Shown here: piece by piece, positions 8,341-18,346 of the stretch
How the letters are laid out: each line of letters opens with the position of its first letter
How positions within the stretch are numbered: position 1 is the first letter of the stretch
Position numbers and translations under genes: made by a program
The notes under the pieces: model-generated
What the model saw: the letters and a program-made list of their open reading frames with translations, nothing else
What the model was told of the DNA's origin: nothing
Database searches by the model: none
DNA from: a virus
Length of the DNA stretch: 35,169 bases
Direction: 5' to 3' (one strand)
IMG/VR virus record: IMGVR_UViG_3300009433_000019
Location: 1-35,169 of that record

Positions 8341-11300
8341 TTAGCCTATTGGTCCAGCACCACCGTTAACATTAGCAAGCTGTATTCTAGAAACTCTTGT
8401 TTGATTTACCGAAGGGTTTAATCCTGCTACTACTTTCTCTAAATCATTTAATCCTTTAGTAACTGTCTGTGATGGGAATACATCTATATTTAAATTATCC
8501 GATCTGTATTTAGCAAAAACCTCAATGTCATATTGGAATACCCTTTGATTATTAGGATATAAATCAAAACCAAGCTTCTTGGTATATGTTACATTTACAG
8601 TAGCTCCAGTAGAATCACCTGCAATATTACCTATACCACCAGAAGATCCTGCTCCTGTACCAAAGTAATCTGTCATTCTATATTGAAATACCAGAGGTAT
8701 ATTAATAGAATTTTGCTGGCCGAATTGTACAACCTCCTCAGATTGAACCGAGTCTCCATCTACTTGAATATTTTGATGAGTATCAGTAGATACAAATAAA
8801 TAAGAACCACACGATTGTTTACCTAATAAATATTGGTCAAAACTATCAAATGCAGTTTTTACATTTCTTTCATATCCATTACCATTATTAGTAAGATCTG
8901 GGTTTAATACATCATTAGATAAATTAGATATGGCTACTAATGATGGGCTAGCGGCTAGCACTGTATTATTAGCATCATTAAAAGTAACAGGTTCTGTTAA
9001 ACCTAGTGCAATAAGATCTACTGCGTTTTCATTTAAATATATTGATTGTTGTTTACCATAACTTTCATCAGACTGTAAAGGTATAAACTTAGATTGTCTA
9101 AATAAAACATCTGCAGTTCCTGCACCAACTGTTGCTGATGAACTAGTACAATCAACTGCAACACCAGGGGCTGCTGGTAAAGTTGCATTTACTCCACCTA
9201 AACTATCACCAGTTTGTAAAATATAATTTGATCTATATGCAGCATAACTTTTAACGTATGGGTGCTCAGTATGTACATCAATAACATCATCATTACCTGC
9301 TATATAACCGTTGGTAACAAAAGGTACTCCAGTTAAATCAAAACCACCTCCCCAGAAAAAATCAGTTGCTACACCTGTATTAGATGATGCACTCCTTCCA
9401 TAAAAATTTTCTGCTTTGTCTAGGTTTACAATAAAGTCACCATCAGGGTTTCTATAACTATAAAAGTTATCTTCTGACGAAACGTCACTAAATCTACTAT
9501 ATAAGAATTGATTTTTATTTTGTGCTGATTGGTATGGCGCAATAGAAACATCTTGTCCAAATTTCCATGAATTACTCGTGGCCGGGTTAGTTAATAAGAT
9601 TGGAGTTAAATCATATTTTCTAATTGTGTTATAATCAGCATCATCAGCCGTGTATGTATTAATACCTGAGCTCTGGTTTATTGAACTATTATCTAACCAT
9701 GAATATGTTGCTGGCAAAATAGTAGAACCGTTAGTAACATCTGCATTAGTAAGATATGGACTTATTGGTGGATTTTCAGATTGCTTAACCATTCTAGTTC
9801 TATTACCTGCTATTCTAGCAATTAATCTTAATCCACTTTGTGCAGTGTTTGCAATATTAATAAAGAAAGTTTTTGATATAATCGCCCCTCTAGGATCATC
9901 TAGGTTAGCAACCTCTTGTGAATAGAAACCAGCAAAAATACTTGTTGTTGCATTTCTATTAAGGTTTGTAACATTACCTTGATCATCCACCAAAGTAGTT
10001 CGTAATTCACCCTGTGCAGATTGTAAAATCTCAGAAAACAAATCTAATTGATTTTGCATTTCTGTTAACTTAGTAAATAAATCAATAGGTGTTTGATTCT
10101 CAGATAAAAACCCAGAAGCAATAACTGGAGATGAATGTGCATAATATGTTTCATTAGCAGTAAACGAGCTACTTAAGTGTTCTTGTATTCCTAGTTCATT
10201 TAAATCTTGTTCTAGTGAAACTTTTGCTAAGTCTTGCTGATTTTGGTTTATGATTGCTTCGGTAGCGTTATCAGAGCTAAGATCTGCAGGAAATGGAATT
10301 ATAACAGCGGTTGACCAATCGCTCTCTAATGGGTTAGATGGCCATCCAGCCTCACTTATAGATTTAACTTGCACCTCAACCTGTTCACCCTTTCTTATAG
10401 GTATATCTAATTGATTAATGTTTACCGACTCTGCATTATCAGAATCAATTGGTACCCATTCATAAACACCAGTTAAAGAACTTTTAACTCTAGGTCTTAG
10501 TGTACTTTCTATTATTGAATAATTTGAAAATGCACCCTGTGATGTACCTGAACCATCTTTAAATTCAAATTGATTAACAGGATTTGCAACGCCGTCATTA
10601 GATAAATAACGATATCTTATTTTAAATTTAACAACAGATTGTGGCCCTGTAGCTGGAGTAGATTTTTCTAACGGCATAGACCAAAAACCTCTTACTCTAT
10701 ATTTAGGTGTAATACTTGAAACAGAATTATCTTTAGCTTTTGCATCAATCTCTTTTACAACCGACGAGTATAATTCAGCTTGAGAAGATCTCTCTGTAAT
10801 TAAACCTTGTAATGCATTCCTATCAGCATCTCTTTCTACTTCAGTAGAATAATTAGTAGTTTGTATTTTAGTTCTACTTTGTTGAATTGCTACATCGAGT
10901 TCCTTTAAAGTAGACTCAATAGTATTCTTTTGATTATTTAAATCGGTAAGCTCAACTATAGCTGGTGAATCGCTTACTTGTGCATTAATTAATTTAACAG
11001 CAAAGTCTTCTGTATTTATTGTAGGTGAGTTAGGCTTAAGCCCTTCTCTTGTTGTTGGAATTTTATCATCAGCAAAAGAAAGTAGCATTGATCCAAAGTC
11101 AATTGCGCTCTGTTGATAATATTCCGCGAGTGTTTGGCTAACACCTGCCGAATTAATAGTAGTAAGTGTATTTGTATAAAACGCACTCCCCGGTGACCAA
11201 TTCACTGAAGGTATTTTAGAATTAGGATCTATCGGTTTTACAAAAGTAACACATCTTTCATTGAATCCCACAGTAACATCTACCTGCACATTATCTTCTA

Positions 11301-12234
11301 CTGATGATGCGATTTTTAACATATCAGAACCAATTAAAACAGGATCAGACCCTTCAACTAATTCTAAGATAACTGTATTTGTACTAGAATCTAATTTAGT
11401 AATTTTATATCTTGTACTAATAGGATTGTTAATTACCTCAAGACTATCTCCAACTGCTAATTGGATAGTATCATCAAAGTTTGCTTCAGAATCAGTATAA
11501 AAAATCTTATTTAATTTATATTGCTTTTTCTGTGATACTATAGTAACACCATTCACTTCTTCTGTAACAGTAGCATCTGATATTCTAAGTACGCTAAAAT
11601 CACCAGTATATCTTTTAGATCTAGGAGGTAAATCAACGACGGCTTCATCTAATACATATGATATATTTCTTTCTACGATTTGCTGTAAAAAGGTAGTGTA
11701 ATCGATGTCTGATCGCCCTTCATAATTACTATTAAAATAATTAACCTTAGATTGTGTGTTAGTGTTAAGTATGTATCTTCTTATGATTGCTCGTTCAGTA
11801 TCAATAGGTACTTGTCCAGTTAAATCAAAAGATACATATAATAGAGGATTTATTAATTCTTCAAAAAACCAGTTAGGCTTTATATTAAATCGCTCTATTG
11901 TATTAATGCTAGATAAATCATTAGCCTCTACAGGCAATTGTGCCAATACCAACTTTCTAAATGTACCATCAGATAATCTTATAGAACTATTTGACCCATT
12001 TACATTTGTAATTGTATTAAGATTATTATCTAATCTATCTATGGAATTTTTAAGAAAACCAAAACTTGGAATAGTAACTCTAGAATTTGTACCGTTATCG
12101 TTTTGAATATTAATAGTAACAGATTCATTACTTGAAGTTATGGCCTGATTAACCTTTTCAAAACTCTCTAAGGAATTATTAAATAACCTTAGAAGCTCAG
12201 GTAAAAGTGTTGATATTGAATTATTTTCAGCCAT
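8341..12234 (-). CDS. Large baseplate/tail structural protein with FN3-like and coiled-coil regions
   Basis: A 1297-residue protein with no recognisable enzymatic motif. Residues about 1-80 are helical. A first coiled coil lies near 425-498 (for example NQKNTIESTLKELDVAIQQS). This is followed, around 510-650, by a beta-rich region with a fibronectin type III flavour: a GFWSMPL strand, FKIRYRYLS, then IRKGEQVEVQVKSISEAGWPSNP, as seen in many phage tail-tip proteins. A second short coiled coil is near 715-740 (LTEMQNQLDLFSEILQSAQ). The C-terminal third is Gly/Ser/Asn-rich and beta-like. It is flanked by two other large uncharacterised structural proteins and probably belongs to the baseplate periphery, in the region where T4 encodes gp9 to gp12. 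A direct one-to-one match to a T4 protein cannot be made by eye. Confidence 0.7.
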   Translation of the reverse strand: MAENNSISTLLPELLRLFNNSLESFEKVNQAITSSNESVTINIQNDNGTNSRVTIPSFGFLKNSIDRLDNNLNTITNVNGSNSSIRLSDGTFRKLVLAQLPVEANDLSSINTIERFNIKPNWFFEELINPLLYVSFDLTGQVPIDTERAIIRRYILNTNTQSKVNYFNSNYEGRSDIDYTTFLQQIVERNISYVLDEAVVDLPPRSKRYTGDFSVLRISDATVTEEVNGVTIVSQKKQYKLNKIFYTDSEANFDDTIQLAVGDSLEVINNPISTRYKITKLDSSTNTVILELVEGSDPVLIGSDMLKIASSVEDNVQVDVTVGFNERCVTFVKPIDPNSKIPSVNWSPGSAFYTNTLTTINSAGVSQTLAEYYQQSAIDFGSMLLSFADDKIPTTREGLKPNSPTINTEDFAVKLINAQVSDSPAIVELTDLNNQKNTIESTLKELDVAIQQSRTKIQTTNYSTEVERDADRNALQGLITERSSQAELYSSVVKEIDAKAKDNSVSSITPKYRVRGFWSMPLEKSTPATGPQSVVKFKIRYRYLSNDGVANPVNQFEFKDGSGTSQGAFSNYSIIESTLRPRVKSSLTGVYEWVPIDSDNAESVNINQLDIPIRKGEQVEVQVKSISEAGWPSNPLESDWSTAVIIPFPADLSSDNATEAIINQNQQDLAKVSLEQDLNELGIQEHLSSSFTANETYYAHSSPVIASGFLSENQTPIDLFTKLTEMQNQLDLFSEILQSAQGELRTTLVDDQGNVTNLNRNATTSIFAGFYSQEVANLDDPRGAIISKTFFINIANTAQSGLRLIARIAGNRTRMVKQSENPPISPYLTNADVTNGSTILPATYSWLDNSSINQSSGINTYTADDADYNTIRKYDLTPILLTNPATSNSWKFGQDVSIAPYQSAQNKNQFLYSRFSDVSSEDNFYSYRNPDGDFIVNLDKAENFYGRSASSNTGVATDFFWGGGFDLTGVPFVTNGYIAGNDDVIDVHTEHPYVKSYAAYRSNYILQTGDSLGGVNATLPAAPGVAVDCTSSSATVGAGTADVLFRQSKFIPLQSDESYGKQQSIYLNENAVDLIALGLTEPVTFNDANNTVLAASPSLVAISNLSNDVLNPDLTNNGNGYERNVKTAFDSFDQYLLGKQSCGSYLFVSTDTHQNIQVDGDSVQSEEVVQFGQQNSINIPLVFQYRMTDYFGTGAGSSGGIGNIAGDSTGATVNVTYTKKLGFDLYPNNQRVFQYDIEVFAKYRSDNLNIDVFPSQTVTKGLNDLEKVVAGLNPSVNQTRVSRIQLANVNGGAGPIG

Positions 12235-12246
12235 TAGTTATGCTTT

Positions 12247-12262
12247 CTTTTATTATTTATTT
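12247..12262 (-). promoter_or_regulatory. Late-promoter-like motif, variant
   Basis: The minus strand reads AAATAAATAATAAAAG, with the first base 28 positions before the ATG at 12234. It differs from the GAATAWATA consensus only in the first base and keeps AATAAATA intact. It overlaps the last codons of the 704-residue gene. Confidence 0.4.
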
Positions 12263-14371
12263 AATTATATCGTACACAAAATTTAAGACACCTTGTTCAG
12301 TGCATATAAATTCTATGATAGGTTTTTCGGATATATCACTATTTGTTATAACACCCATAGAAATTCCAAATGATCCAGCGTTTAATCTACTTGGTGCATC
12401 TGTCCAAACTCTGATATTTCTAGAACCTATGTTTAAATTATTATTAAATGTTAATCTTAATGTTTGTCCGGTTGACCATTGTATATCAGTATCATCTATA
12501 TAAATATTTAAATCACCACCTGCTTCGTTAACAGTATCTAACCTTAGCATATTTGTATAAATTCTAAGATCTGAAAATACTTGAGGCGTTGCTTGATTTA
12601 AGTTAAGAGGATTAAGTGTAGTAATTTCTAGTTGATCTTTATCAAAAGGAACCATTATATTATACTCTTGGTTTGCTAATGAAATAGTTATAAGGTTTGG
12701 GGTATTAGTATCTACGTTTATTCCAGTACCTTGTCTAATTACATCAGTATTATATTGTAATGTAATAGGAACATTTCCATTTGCTAATCCTTGAATTTCA
12801 TCGGAGTTCTTAGCTATTAAATCAAGCAGAACAGTATCATTAGCAAAAGCAAGATTAGCATTATCCAACTGTCTTTGTACACTATTAAGCTGAGCCTGTA
12901 ATGAAGTAACATCAGAAACATTTGTTATTTGATTTTCTAATGACTGTACTTTTTGGTCTAATTCAGAAATTTCTAATTGTTGGGTCTGAAATATTTTTGC
13001 TGATTCTTGAAGCTGTGCAGTTGCTTCACTGAAGAGCTGCATTGAAAATGTATTATAGTCATTGACAATTGTGTCAATCCCGGCCGTTCCTGGTGAAGCA
13101 TCAAATCGCAAATTGATTTTAAATCCATAACTGTTTCCATTCTGTCCTGTAACTTTATTAGGTTTATATTTTGGGTATCTTTGGATATAACCACCATCGG
13201 TTGTAGGTGTTATGTTATCTACAAGTAAAATACCATAAAGGTTAGTAACGGTATTTGCTGTGTTACTAGTATCTACTAAATCGTAATAAACCAATACCGC
13301 GTTAAATTCAAATGTACTTGCTAAATCAGTTCCATTAAATTGAGGTATTGTTGCAATCGTTGGGTCTGTTATAATCTGCTCATAATCGTTAGGTGTAAAA
13401 TCTACAGAAATTCCATCTAACTGAGACCTAACATAAGCAGAACCATTAAATCCAACGGGGTTATTATAATCACCAGGATATTTTTGTATATCAACGCTGA
13501 TAGGTGATGTGAATGATATAGGTTCAGTAAAATAAGAATCCAATGATGTTGGTGGAGTAGGTTCATTCATCCAGTTTGCATTAGAATCTGTATACCCACC
13601 TGAGTTTGCTCCTAGTAAAGGTTGATCATAATCATAAAATGCATTTATACTTAATCCTTGTGGTTGGATTGTACTAGCATTACGGCCTAAGATAAATTCG
13701 TCTTTACCTTGTATCCTTAAACTTGGTTGATAATTTTCATCTGAAATAGAGTCAAATAAAATAGTTGGAGTACCGCCTACTTCAGTAGGTACATTAATAT
13801 AAAGTTCTGTATAAGCTTCACCTGCTTTATCTACATTATTAACAATATCAATATCACCTACATATTGTACAACCTTTCTATATTGTCTTGCGCCTGTTTT
13901 AATCTCGTCTTCTTCAACAAATAAAGGTCTTGAAACTCCAGGATTTTTTTCGAGATTAGTAGCAGCACGAAATCGCATTGCACCAGTCTCTTTCATCCAT
14001 TTAAAAAATACTCTTTCAGCAACAGATCTCTGTATCGTATTATCATAGGAAGCATCACTAATAATCAATTCTTCTAAGTTCAGCGCGTAATTCTGAAGAC
14101 TCTCTGTAAAATTAACATTAGGATCACCTTTTAATCCACCGCTAAGAATCATACCATCAATAGTATCAAACTGCATGTAGTTTTCGTAATTACTAAATGT
14201 GTTTGGGTCTAACTTATCAAAGTCAGGAATATTTAAAAGCACAAACTTAGAAAAGACTAGCTTGAGCTCATCATTATTGAGTGTCTTAGACAAATCTCTC
14301 GCAGAGGAAGAGAAGGTATAAAATGTACCCCCATCAGCTTGCGGTGTTTTAATTAAAGGCGTAGTTGCCAT
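12257..14371 (-). CDS. Virion structural protein, baseplate candidate, with coiled coil
   Basis: A 704-residue protein. The N-terminal 150 residues are helical and polar (SARDLSKTLNNDELKLVFSK). The middle is beta-rich and Asp/Asn/Tyr-rich. A coiled coil spans roughly 440-520 (ISELDQKVQSLENQITNVSD and VTSLQAQLNSVQRQLDNANL), and the C-terminal 150 residues look like a compact beta domain. The combination suggests an oligomeric, probably trimeric or dimeric, virion component. Its position after the gp7-like wedge gene and the 216-residue protein is where T4 encodes gp8 to gp10, so it may be a wedge or fibre-connecting protein; that is inference from order only. The stop lies 22 bases before the next gene. 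The leader has AATAATTAAAAAG 25 bases before the start, a weak late-promoter variant, and no Shine-Dalgarno site. Confidence 0.65.
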   Translation of the reverse strand: MATTPLIKTPQADGGTFYTFSSSARDLSKTLNNDELKLVFSKFVLLNIPDFDKLDPNTFSNYENYMQFDTIDGMILSGGLKGDPNVNFTESLQNYALNLEELIISDASYDNTIQRSVAERVFFKWMKETGAMRFRAATNLEKNPGVSRPLFVEEDEIKTGARQYRKVVQYVGDIDIVNNVDKAGEAYTELYINVPTEVGGTPTILFDSISDENYQPSLRIQGKDEFILGRNASTIQPQGLSINAFYDYDQPLLGANSGGYTDSNANWMNEPTPPTSLDSYFTEPISFTSPISVDIQKYPGDYNNPVGFNGSAYVRSQLDGISVDFTPNDYEQIITDPTIATIPQFNGTDLASTFEFNAVLVYYDLVDTSNTANTVTNLYGILLVDNITPTTDGGYIQRYPKYKPNKVTGQNGNSYGFKINLRFDASPGTAGIDTIVNDYNTFSMQLFSEATAQLQESAKIFQTQQLEISELDQKVQSLENQITNVSDVTSLQAQLNSVQRQLDNANLAFANDTVLLDLIAKNSDEIQGLANGNVPITLQYNTDVIRQGTGINVDTNTPNLITISLANQEYNIMVPFDKDQLEITTLNPLNLNQATPQVFSDLRIYTNMLRLDTVNEAGGDLNIYIDDTDIQWSTGQTLRLTFNNNLNIGSRNIRVWTDAPSRLNAGSFGISMGVITNSDISEKPIIEFICTEQGVLNFVYDIIK

Positions 14372-14383
14372 GTATTACTTTTT

Positions 14384-14397
14384 CTTTTTAATTATTA
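14384..14397 (-). promoter_or_regulatory. Weak late-promoter-like variant
   Basis: The minus strand reads TAATAATTAAAAAG with its first base 26 positions before the ATG at 14371. Spacing fits the strong copies, but two of the first nine bases differ from GAATAAATA. It overlaps the stop of the 216-residue gene. Confidence 0.25.
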
Positions 14398-15045
14398 TGA
14401 TAATGTATATGCATCACCTCCTACAATAAACCATACCCCGTTTCCAGTTCCATCATCAACACATAGTAAATGAACAGTCTGCCCTTGAGCAGCTAAATCT
14501 ATATTTGTATTCCCTCCACTTAACACAAGCGGTGTAACTGCACCAGTAATTCTTACCGTACCGGTTTGTGCTTCTGAATATACAAAAAAGATTTCCTGAC
14601 CAATTGCACCATCATTTAGTGAAAGTGTTACAACGTTTGCTCCATCACTATTACCAACACGCTCTGTTGTATATGGTGGTATAGCTGTACTTGTACCTAC
14701 TGCTATATTATAAGGTACTGCACCTGCAAAAGTATCATTTAATGTTTGTGGGTCTATGTCATTTCTAAATAACCCTCCACCATTTAAGTTTAAATTACCT
14801 GTCATATTAACATTAGTTAATACATCAAATGTAGATGCATTAATATCTAATAATACAGTAGATAAACCAACTCTTAATGATTCTGTCTTCAAATCGTTAA
14901 GATTGGTAATAGTACCTGCAGTAGGGTTAAAATAAACCTCCATTGCATTAATTTCGCTGGTTACTATATTGAAATTATCATTCAATACTAACCTGGATCC
15001 GGATAATGAATCTGTTCCAAGAATTTCTGTTACGCTAATTGCCAT
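14395..15045 (-). CDS. Small fibre-like virion protein sharing the fibre's N-terminal docking segment
   Basis: A 216-residue beta-rich protein. Its first 26 residues (MAISVTEILGTDSLSGSRLV then LNDNFN) match those of the 1062-residue fibre protein at 11 identical positions without gaps (M1, A2, I3, E7, I8, L9, D12, S15, N22, N24, F25). The NxNFN element is common at the N-terminus of phage trimeric tail and baseplate proteins. The middle has Asn/Leu-rich alternating strands (NVNMTGNLNLNGGG), consistent with a short beta-helix, and the C-terminus is a beta domain with a WFIVGGD end. A short fibre, fibre adaptor or baseplate decoration is likely. The start is ATG 15045; a strong late-promoter-like motif lies 52 bases upstream inside the previous gene. 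Confidence 0.7.
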   Translation of the reverse strand: MAISVTEILGTDSLSGSRLVLNDNFNIVTSEINAMEVYFNPTAGTITNLNDLKTESLRVGLSTVLLDINASTFDVLTNVNMTGNLNLNGGGLFRNDIDPQTLNDTFAGAVPYNIAVGTSTAIPPYTTERVGNSDGANVVTLSLNDGAIGQEIFFVYSEAQTGTVRITGAVTPLVLSGGNTNIDLAAQGQTVHLLCVDDGTGNGVWFIVGGDAYTLS

Positions 15046-15054
15046 TTCTTTTCT

Positions 15055-18000
15055 TTATTTAATTACTAGGATATTTCTTCCCTTTTTATATTTATTCCCA
15101 TTCGTATCTGTAAGTTCAAGAGTGATCTCGTATTTACCAGACTCTTTAAACAGATAAGTTAAGTATTTACTCTCAAAATATATATCAGCCATCTTAGAGT
15201 TAGTTGTATTCTTAATTATCCACCTAGGATTAGTTTTACCTGGAATCTTACATTTATCATAAACAAACATTAACCAAGTCATTTTAGGTAATGTTTTACC
15301 ATTATTTACAAACTTAGCAGTATTCCATGTAGGGTTACTTGATTTACTTAAACCTTTCCTATAGATTAAACTTGGGCATCCTGTTGAACCTGTTGAAACC
15401 GGTGCACCTGTAACTCCAGTACTAGGACATACTCTACTGCCATCAGCTTCTACCATATCTAAATATGTCCAATCCCCATGTATACCAAAATACCTACATA
15501 CTGCCTGTATAAACTTTTGATTACTACTTGCATCATATACTACATTATAAACATACTTATTAATAATTCTATTGGTACTAATATTTAAACTAGCAGCTGC
15601 ATCGGCTAATGTATTAATCGATAAGTCAAAATAATGCTCGGCCGTTTCGCCGTTAGTATCAGTTATTTTAAGATATGTTTCAGGTACTACTTCTTGGAAT
15701 TGAAAAAATGCAGGAGTATCACCAGTAGTACTAGTCATATCCCACCACAAATGATAAGTGTCATCCCAACCACCTGTAGTTAAATTCTCCCACCTATATG
15801 GGCTAGAAAAACTAGCGTTACCATCATCTTGAAAATTTAATAACTGAAAGTCAGGTGATGTACCTAAACCAAAATTATTTAATATTGCATTTACTCTATC
15901 TAACGATGCATATAAGCTAGGAGTCTCTTGATCCCATGTTACATCAGGGGTAATAGGTAAATTCCACAAAGACCCATAATCATTCCAATTATAAGATCCT
16001 TCGCTTGACCAAGTATAATTTAATTTTCTTGCTTGGTACCAACCAGAGTATTCAACTTCTCTGTTTTCTACACAAATAAAATCAGTCTTAACATTTGACG
16101 ATATATTATTGTATAAGTCATATAGCTTCATTTCTACACTATATACTCCTACGTATGGTAATATTATAGGTAAATTATTATACTGTGCAATAGGACCTCT
16201 TATTTTCTTATAGTAAGAAGGTGAAACGTCTGTGGCATCTTTATATATAGTCCACTCTATTTCATCAAAATTACCTCTTTCTATACCATCCCATGTGAAT
16301 AAGGTTTCTCCTGGTAATTGATTAAATAACAATTGACTTCCTACTGAAGATTGACATGAAGCATTTAATCTATCGACGTTCTGTCCAAATAATCTAATTA
16401 CCTCGCCAGTAGAAATAGTTTCTTTACTGATATCCCAAAATAACCAAGGGTCTGTAAATGATGACTTTAATAATGCTAACTGATTATAGAGAGCATCTCT
16501 AACCTCAACATCAGTATCACCAATTACGGCAGTATAACTAGCGCCTGTCCCTGTAGCGGGATCAGTGATAGAAAAGACATCGCCTGCGAATACTCCTTGT
16601 GGATCAATGTCAAATGTAAAGAATGTATTTGCATCGTTTAATTGATTCCATGTAGAATTTACATTATCCCATGTTATATTTTTAAATGAATCATTCTTTA
16701 AAACGGTCATAGCCCCAACCGGTATATCCGGTTTATCAGGTAAATAATATGATGACTCACCATCAGGCCACGCACCTACTTTATTTAATTTTGGTGCATA
16801 TCTAGTAAAATAAGCTAAAAACGCATCTGCTAAATCTGAAACTAGGAAATCATTACCGTTTTGTATATTACCTAGAGGGCTATTAGGATCTGGTCCAATT
16901 GGTGCTGGTGGATAATCATAAGAACCTGATACAGGTCCAACTACTAGATTTCTACCAATACTCTGGGCCGATGGAAGTGGTGCTATATATGCATTACAAT
17001 AATTTATTATAGCTTGGTTAACTATAGCCTCTGACGCTAAGCAGAATTGGCTAAACGATCTAAGATCTTCCATGTAAATACAATCATCGGTAGAAAGTTT
17101 AAAGCTAGTATCTATACCTGCTACAATTTCTCTCTTATCATTTCTGCTTATTGTATTAACTACTTCTAGTAAACCAAAAAAGTCAGCCTCACCTGTGATA
17201 TCTTTAATCCTAGCATTAAGAGGTAAAAATTCGCTTTCTAATTTTCTTTTTAAACCAAATAACTTTATTAAAATTTCTTCAATAGTAAAATCAAAATTTT
17301 CCTCAGTTATCGGTAATGACTCTTCGTCAAACTTATCAGGAACTATACTATTGATTCTGTAAACTAGACTAAATAAACTTGTTTTCCTAAATCTTTTATT
17401 AGGTAGAGTTATTGATTTATCATTTAGTTGAACCGTTGGACTAAATATATCAATACTATTACTCATAATATATTTACCAAATTGTGGAGAGTTAGCATCA
17501 ACATTTCTCCAAAATTCTTTAACGTCTAATTTATCATAACCAAAGAATTTAATTGCATTAACTAATCCTTTGTAAGAACCTATGAAAGGATAAATATTAG
17601 AACCTTCTAACATAATCTCCTTTCTCTTTAAATTTACTTCTTCAAAGTTAGGTAGAATTTCTTTAATATTAGTATCTCTAAATACACTACTGTCTGATTC
17701 TAAAATATTATATCCCATATTCTGGGTCATAACTTTTAATCTTTCATCCTCGCCAACAGTTTCTCCCCAAAATAATATTTCAGCTATAATATTACCAGTA
17801 CAGTCATCTTTAATAAATAAAGTCCTCTTAAATGTATTTTCTACTTCAGATCTTATTGCAACATTAATCTGTAATGCTTCTGATGTAATTTGATCAGTGA
17901 TTAAAAAACCCTCAGGGCTAATAATATAATTAGGATCGCTATCTAACGGTATCTCTACCTCAGATACTATTTTTAAAGGTGGTCCGTCTGGTTCCATCTC

Positions 18001-18345
18001 TAATGAAGTCTGGGTACCTGTATCAAAATTCATATCAAACTGAAATAAGAATATCTCAGTAGGATCTGATGTTTCCCATTCAGCGACCCAATTACATATA
18101 CCATTAGTTGACCCTGTTGTACCGGTAGCAACTTCAAGGCCATGCGGAAATCCAAACTGTTTAGTATTAGTATTTGAATTAATAAACTCCTGTAAAATAA
18201 ATAATTGCCCAACTTCAAATAAACCAATAGAAACTTCAGGCAAATAAACATTTCCCGTCCACTTATCTTGATCTTTATCATAATCAAGATTTAAGTATTT
18301 TCCATTCTTATCAAAGAAGTTTAAATATTGCCAATTATTAGCCAT
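15055..18345 (-). CDS. Baseplate wedge protein, gp7-like candidate
   Basis: A 1096-residue protein directly downstream of the gp6-like gene and one small gene. In T4 the gene after 6 is 7, which encodes a wedge protein of about 1030 residues, so size and position agree. Residues about 170-280 contain a conserved-looking block (TLFIKDDCTG, GSYKGLVNAIKFFGYD) typical of proteins that clamp the wedge. At least two Ig/PKD-like beta segments are visible: around 725-745 (VGVYSVEMKLYDLYNN) and at the C-terminus (SGKYEITLELTDTNGNKYKK), which end in the classical PKD strand pattern. These are likely surface-exposed decoration domains. No enzymatic motif is seen. The gp7 assignment is inference from order, size and fold flavour; the structural role is more secure than the exact name. 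Confidence 0.65.
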   Translation of the reverse strand: MANNWQYLNFFDKNGKYLNLDYDKDQDKWTGNVYLPEVSIGLFEVGQLFILQEFINSNTNTKQFGFPHGLEVATGTTGSTNGICNWVAEWETSDPTEIFLFQFDMNFDTGTQTSLEMEPDGPPLKIVSEVEIPLDSDPNYIISPEGFLITDQITSEALQINVAIRSEVENTFKRTLFIKDDCTGNIIAEILFWGETVGEDERLKVMTQNMGYNILESDSSVFRDTNIKEILPNFEEVNLKRKEIMLEGSNIYPFIGSYKGLVNAIKFFGYDKLDVKEFWRNVDANSPQFGKYIMSNSIDIFSPTVQLNDKSITLPNKRFRKTSLFSLVYRINSIVPDKFDEESLPITEENFDFTIEEILIKLFGLKRKLESEFLPLNARIKDITGEADFFGLLEVVNTISRNDKREIVAGIDTSFKLSTDDCIYMEDLRSFSQFCLASEAIVNQAIINYCNAYIAPLPSAQSIGRNLVVGPVSGSYDYPPAPIGPDPNSPLGNIQNGNDFLVSDLADAFLAYFTRYAPKLNKVGAWPDGESSYYLPDKPDIPVGAMTVLKNDSFKNITWDNVNSTWNQLNDANTFFTFDIDPQGVFAGDVFSITDPATGTGASYTAVIGDTDVEVRDALYNQLALLKSSFTDPWLFWDISKETISTGEVIRLFGQNVDRLNASCQSSVGSQLLFNQLPGETLFTWDGIERGNFDEIEWTIYKDATDVSPSYYKKIRGPIAQYNNLPIILPYVGVYSVEMKLYDLYNNISSNVKTDFICVENREVEYSGWYQARKLNYTWSSEGSYNWNDYGSLWNLPITPDVTWDQETPSLYASLDRVNAILNNFGLGTSPDFQLLNFQDDGNASFSSPYRWENLTTGGWDDTYHLWWDMTSTTGDTPAFFQFQEVVPETYLKITDTNGETAEHYFDLSINTLADAAASLNISTNRIINKYVYNVVYDASSNQKFIQAVCRYFGIHGDWTYLDMVEADGSRVCPSTGVTGAPVSTGSTGCPSLIYRKGLSKSSNPTWNTAKFVNNGKTLPKMTWLMFVYDKCKIPGKTNPRWIIKNTTNSKMADIYFESKYLTYLFKESGKYEITLELTDTNGNKYKKGRNILVIK
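15082..15097 (-). promoter_or_regulatory. Late-promoter-like motif inside the end of the 1096-residue gene
   Basis: The minus strand reads GAATAAATATAAAAAG, first G 52 bases before the ATG at 15045. It retains the full GAATAAATA core but lies within coding sequence and further from the start than other copies, so it would give a leader of roughly 35-40 bases. Confidence 0.4.
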
Positions 18346-18346
18346 C

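Noticed and set aside
9650-9925. Plus-strand open frame of 91 codons
   Set aside because: It lies wholly inside the 1297-residue minus-strand gene and has low-complexity, poorly structured sequence, so it is an antisense shadow. The same applies to other plus-strand frames such as 11756-12106, 12207-12503, 21700-21981 and 25303-25644.
18030-18287. Second minus-strand frame inside the 1096-residue gene
   Set aside because: It is an out-of-frame shadow with Ile/Leu-rich random composition and no start context.
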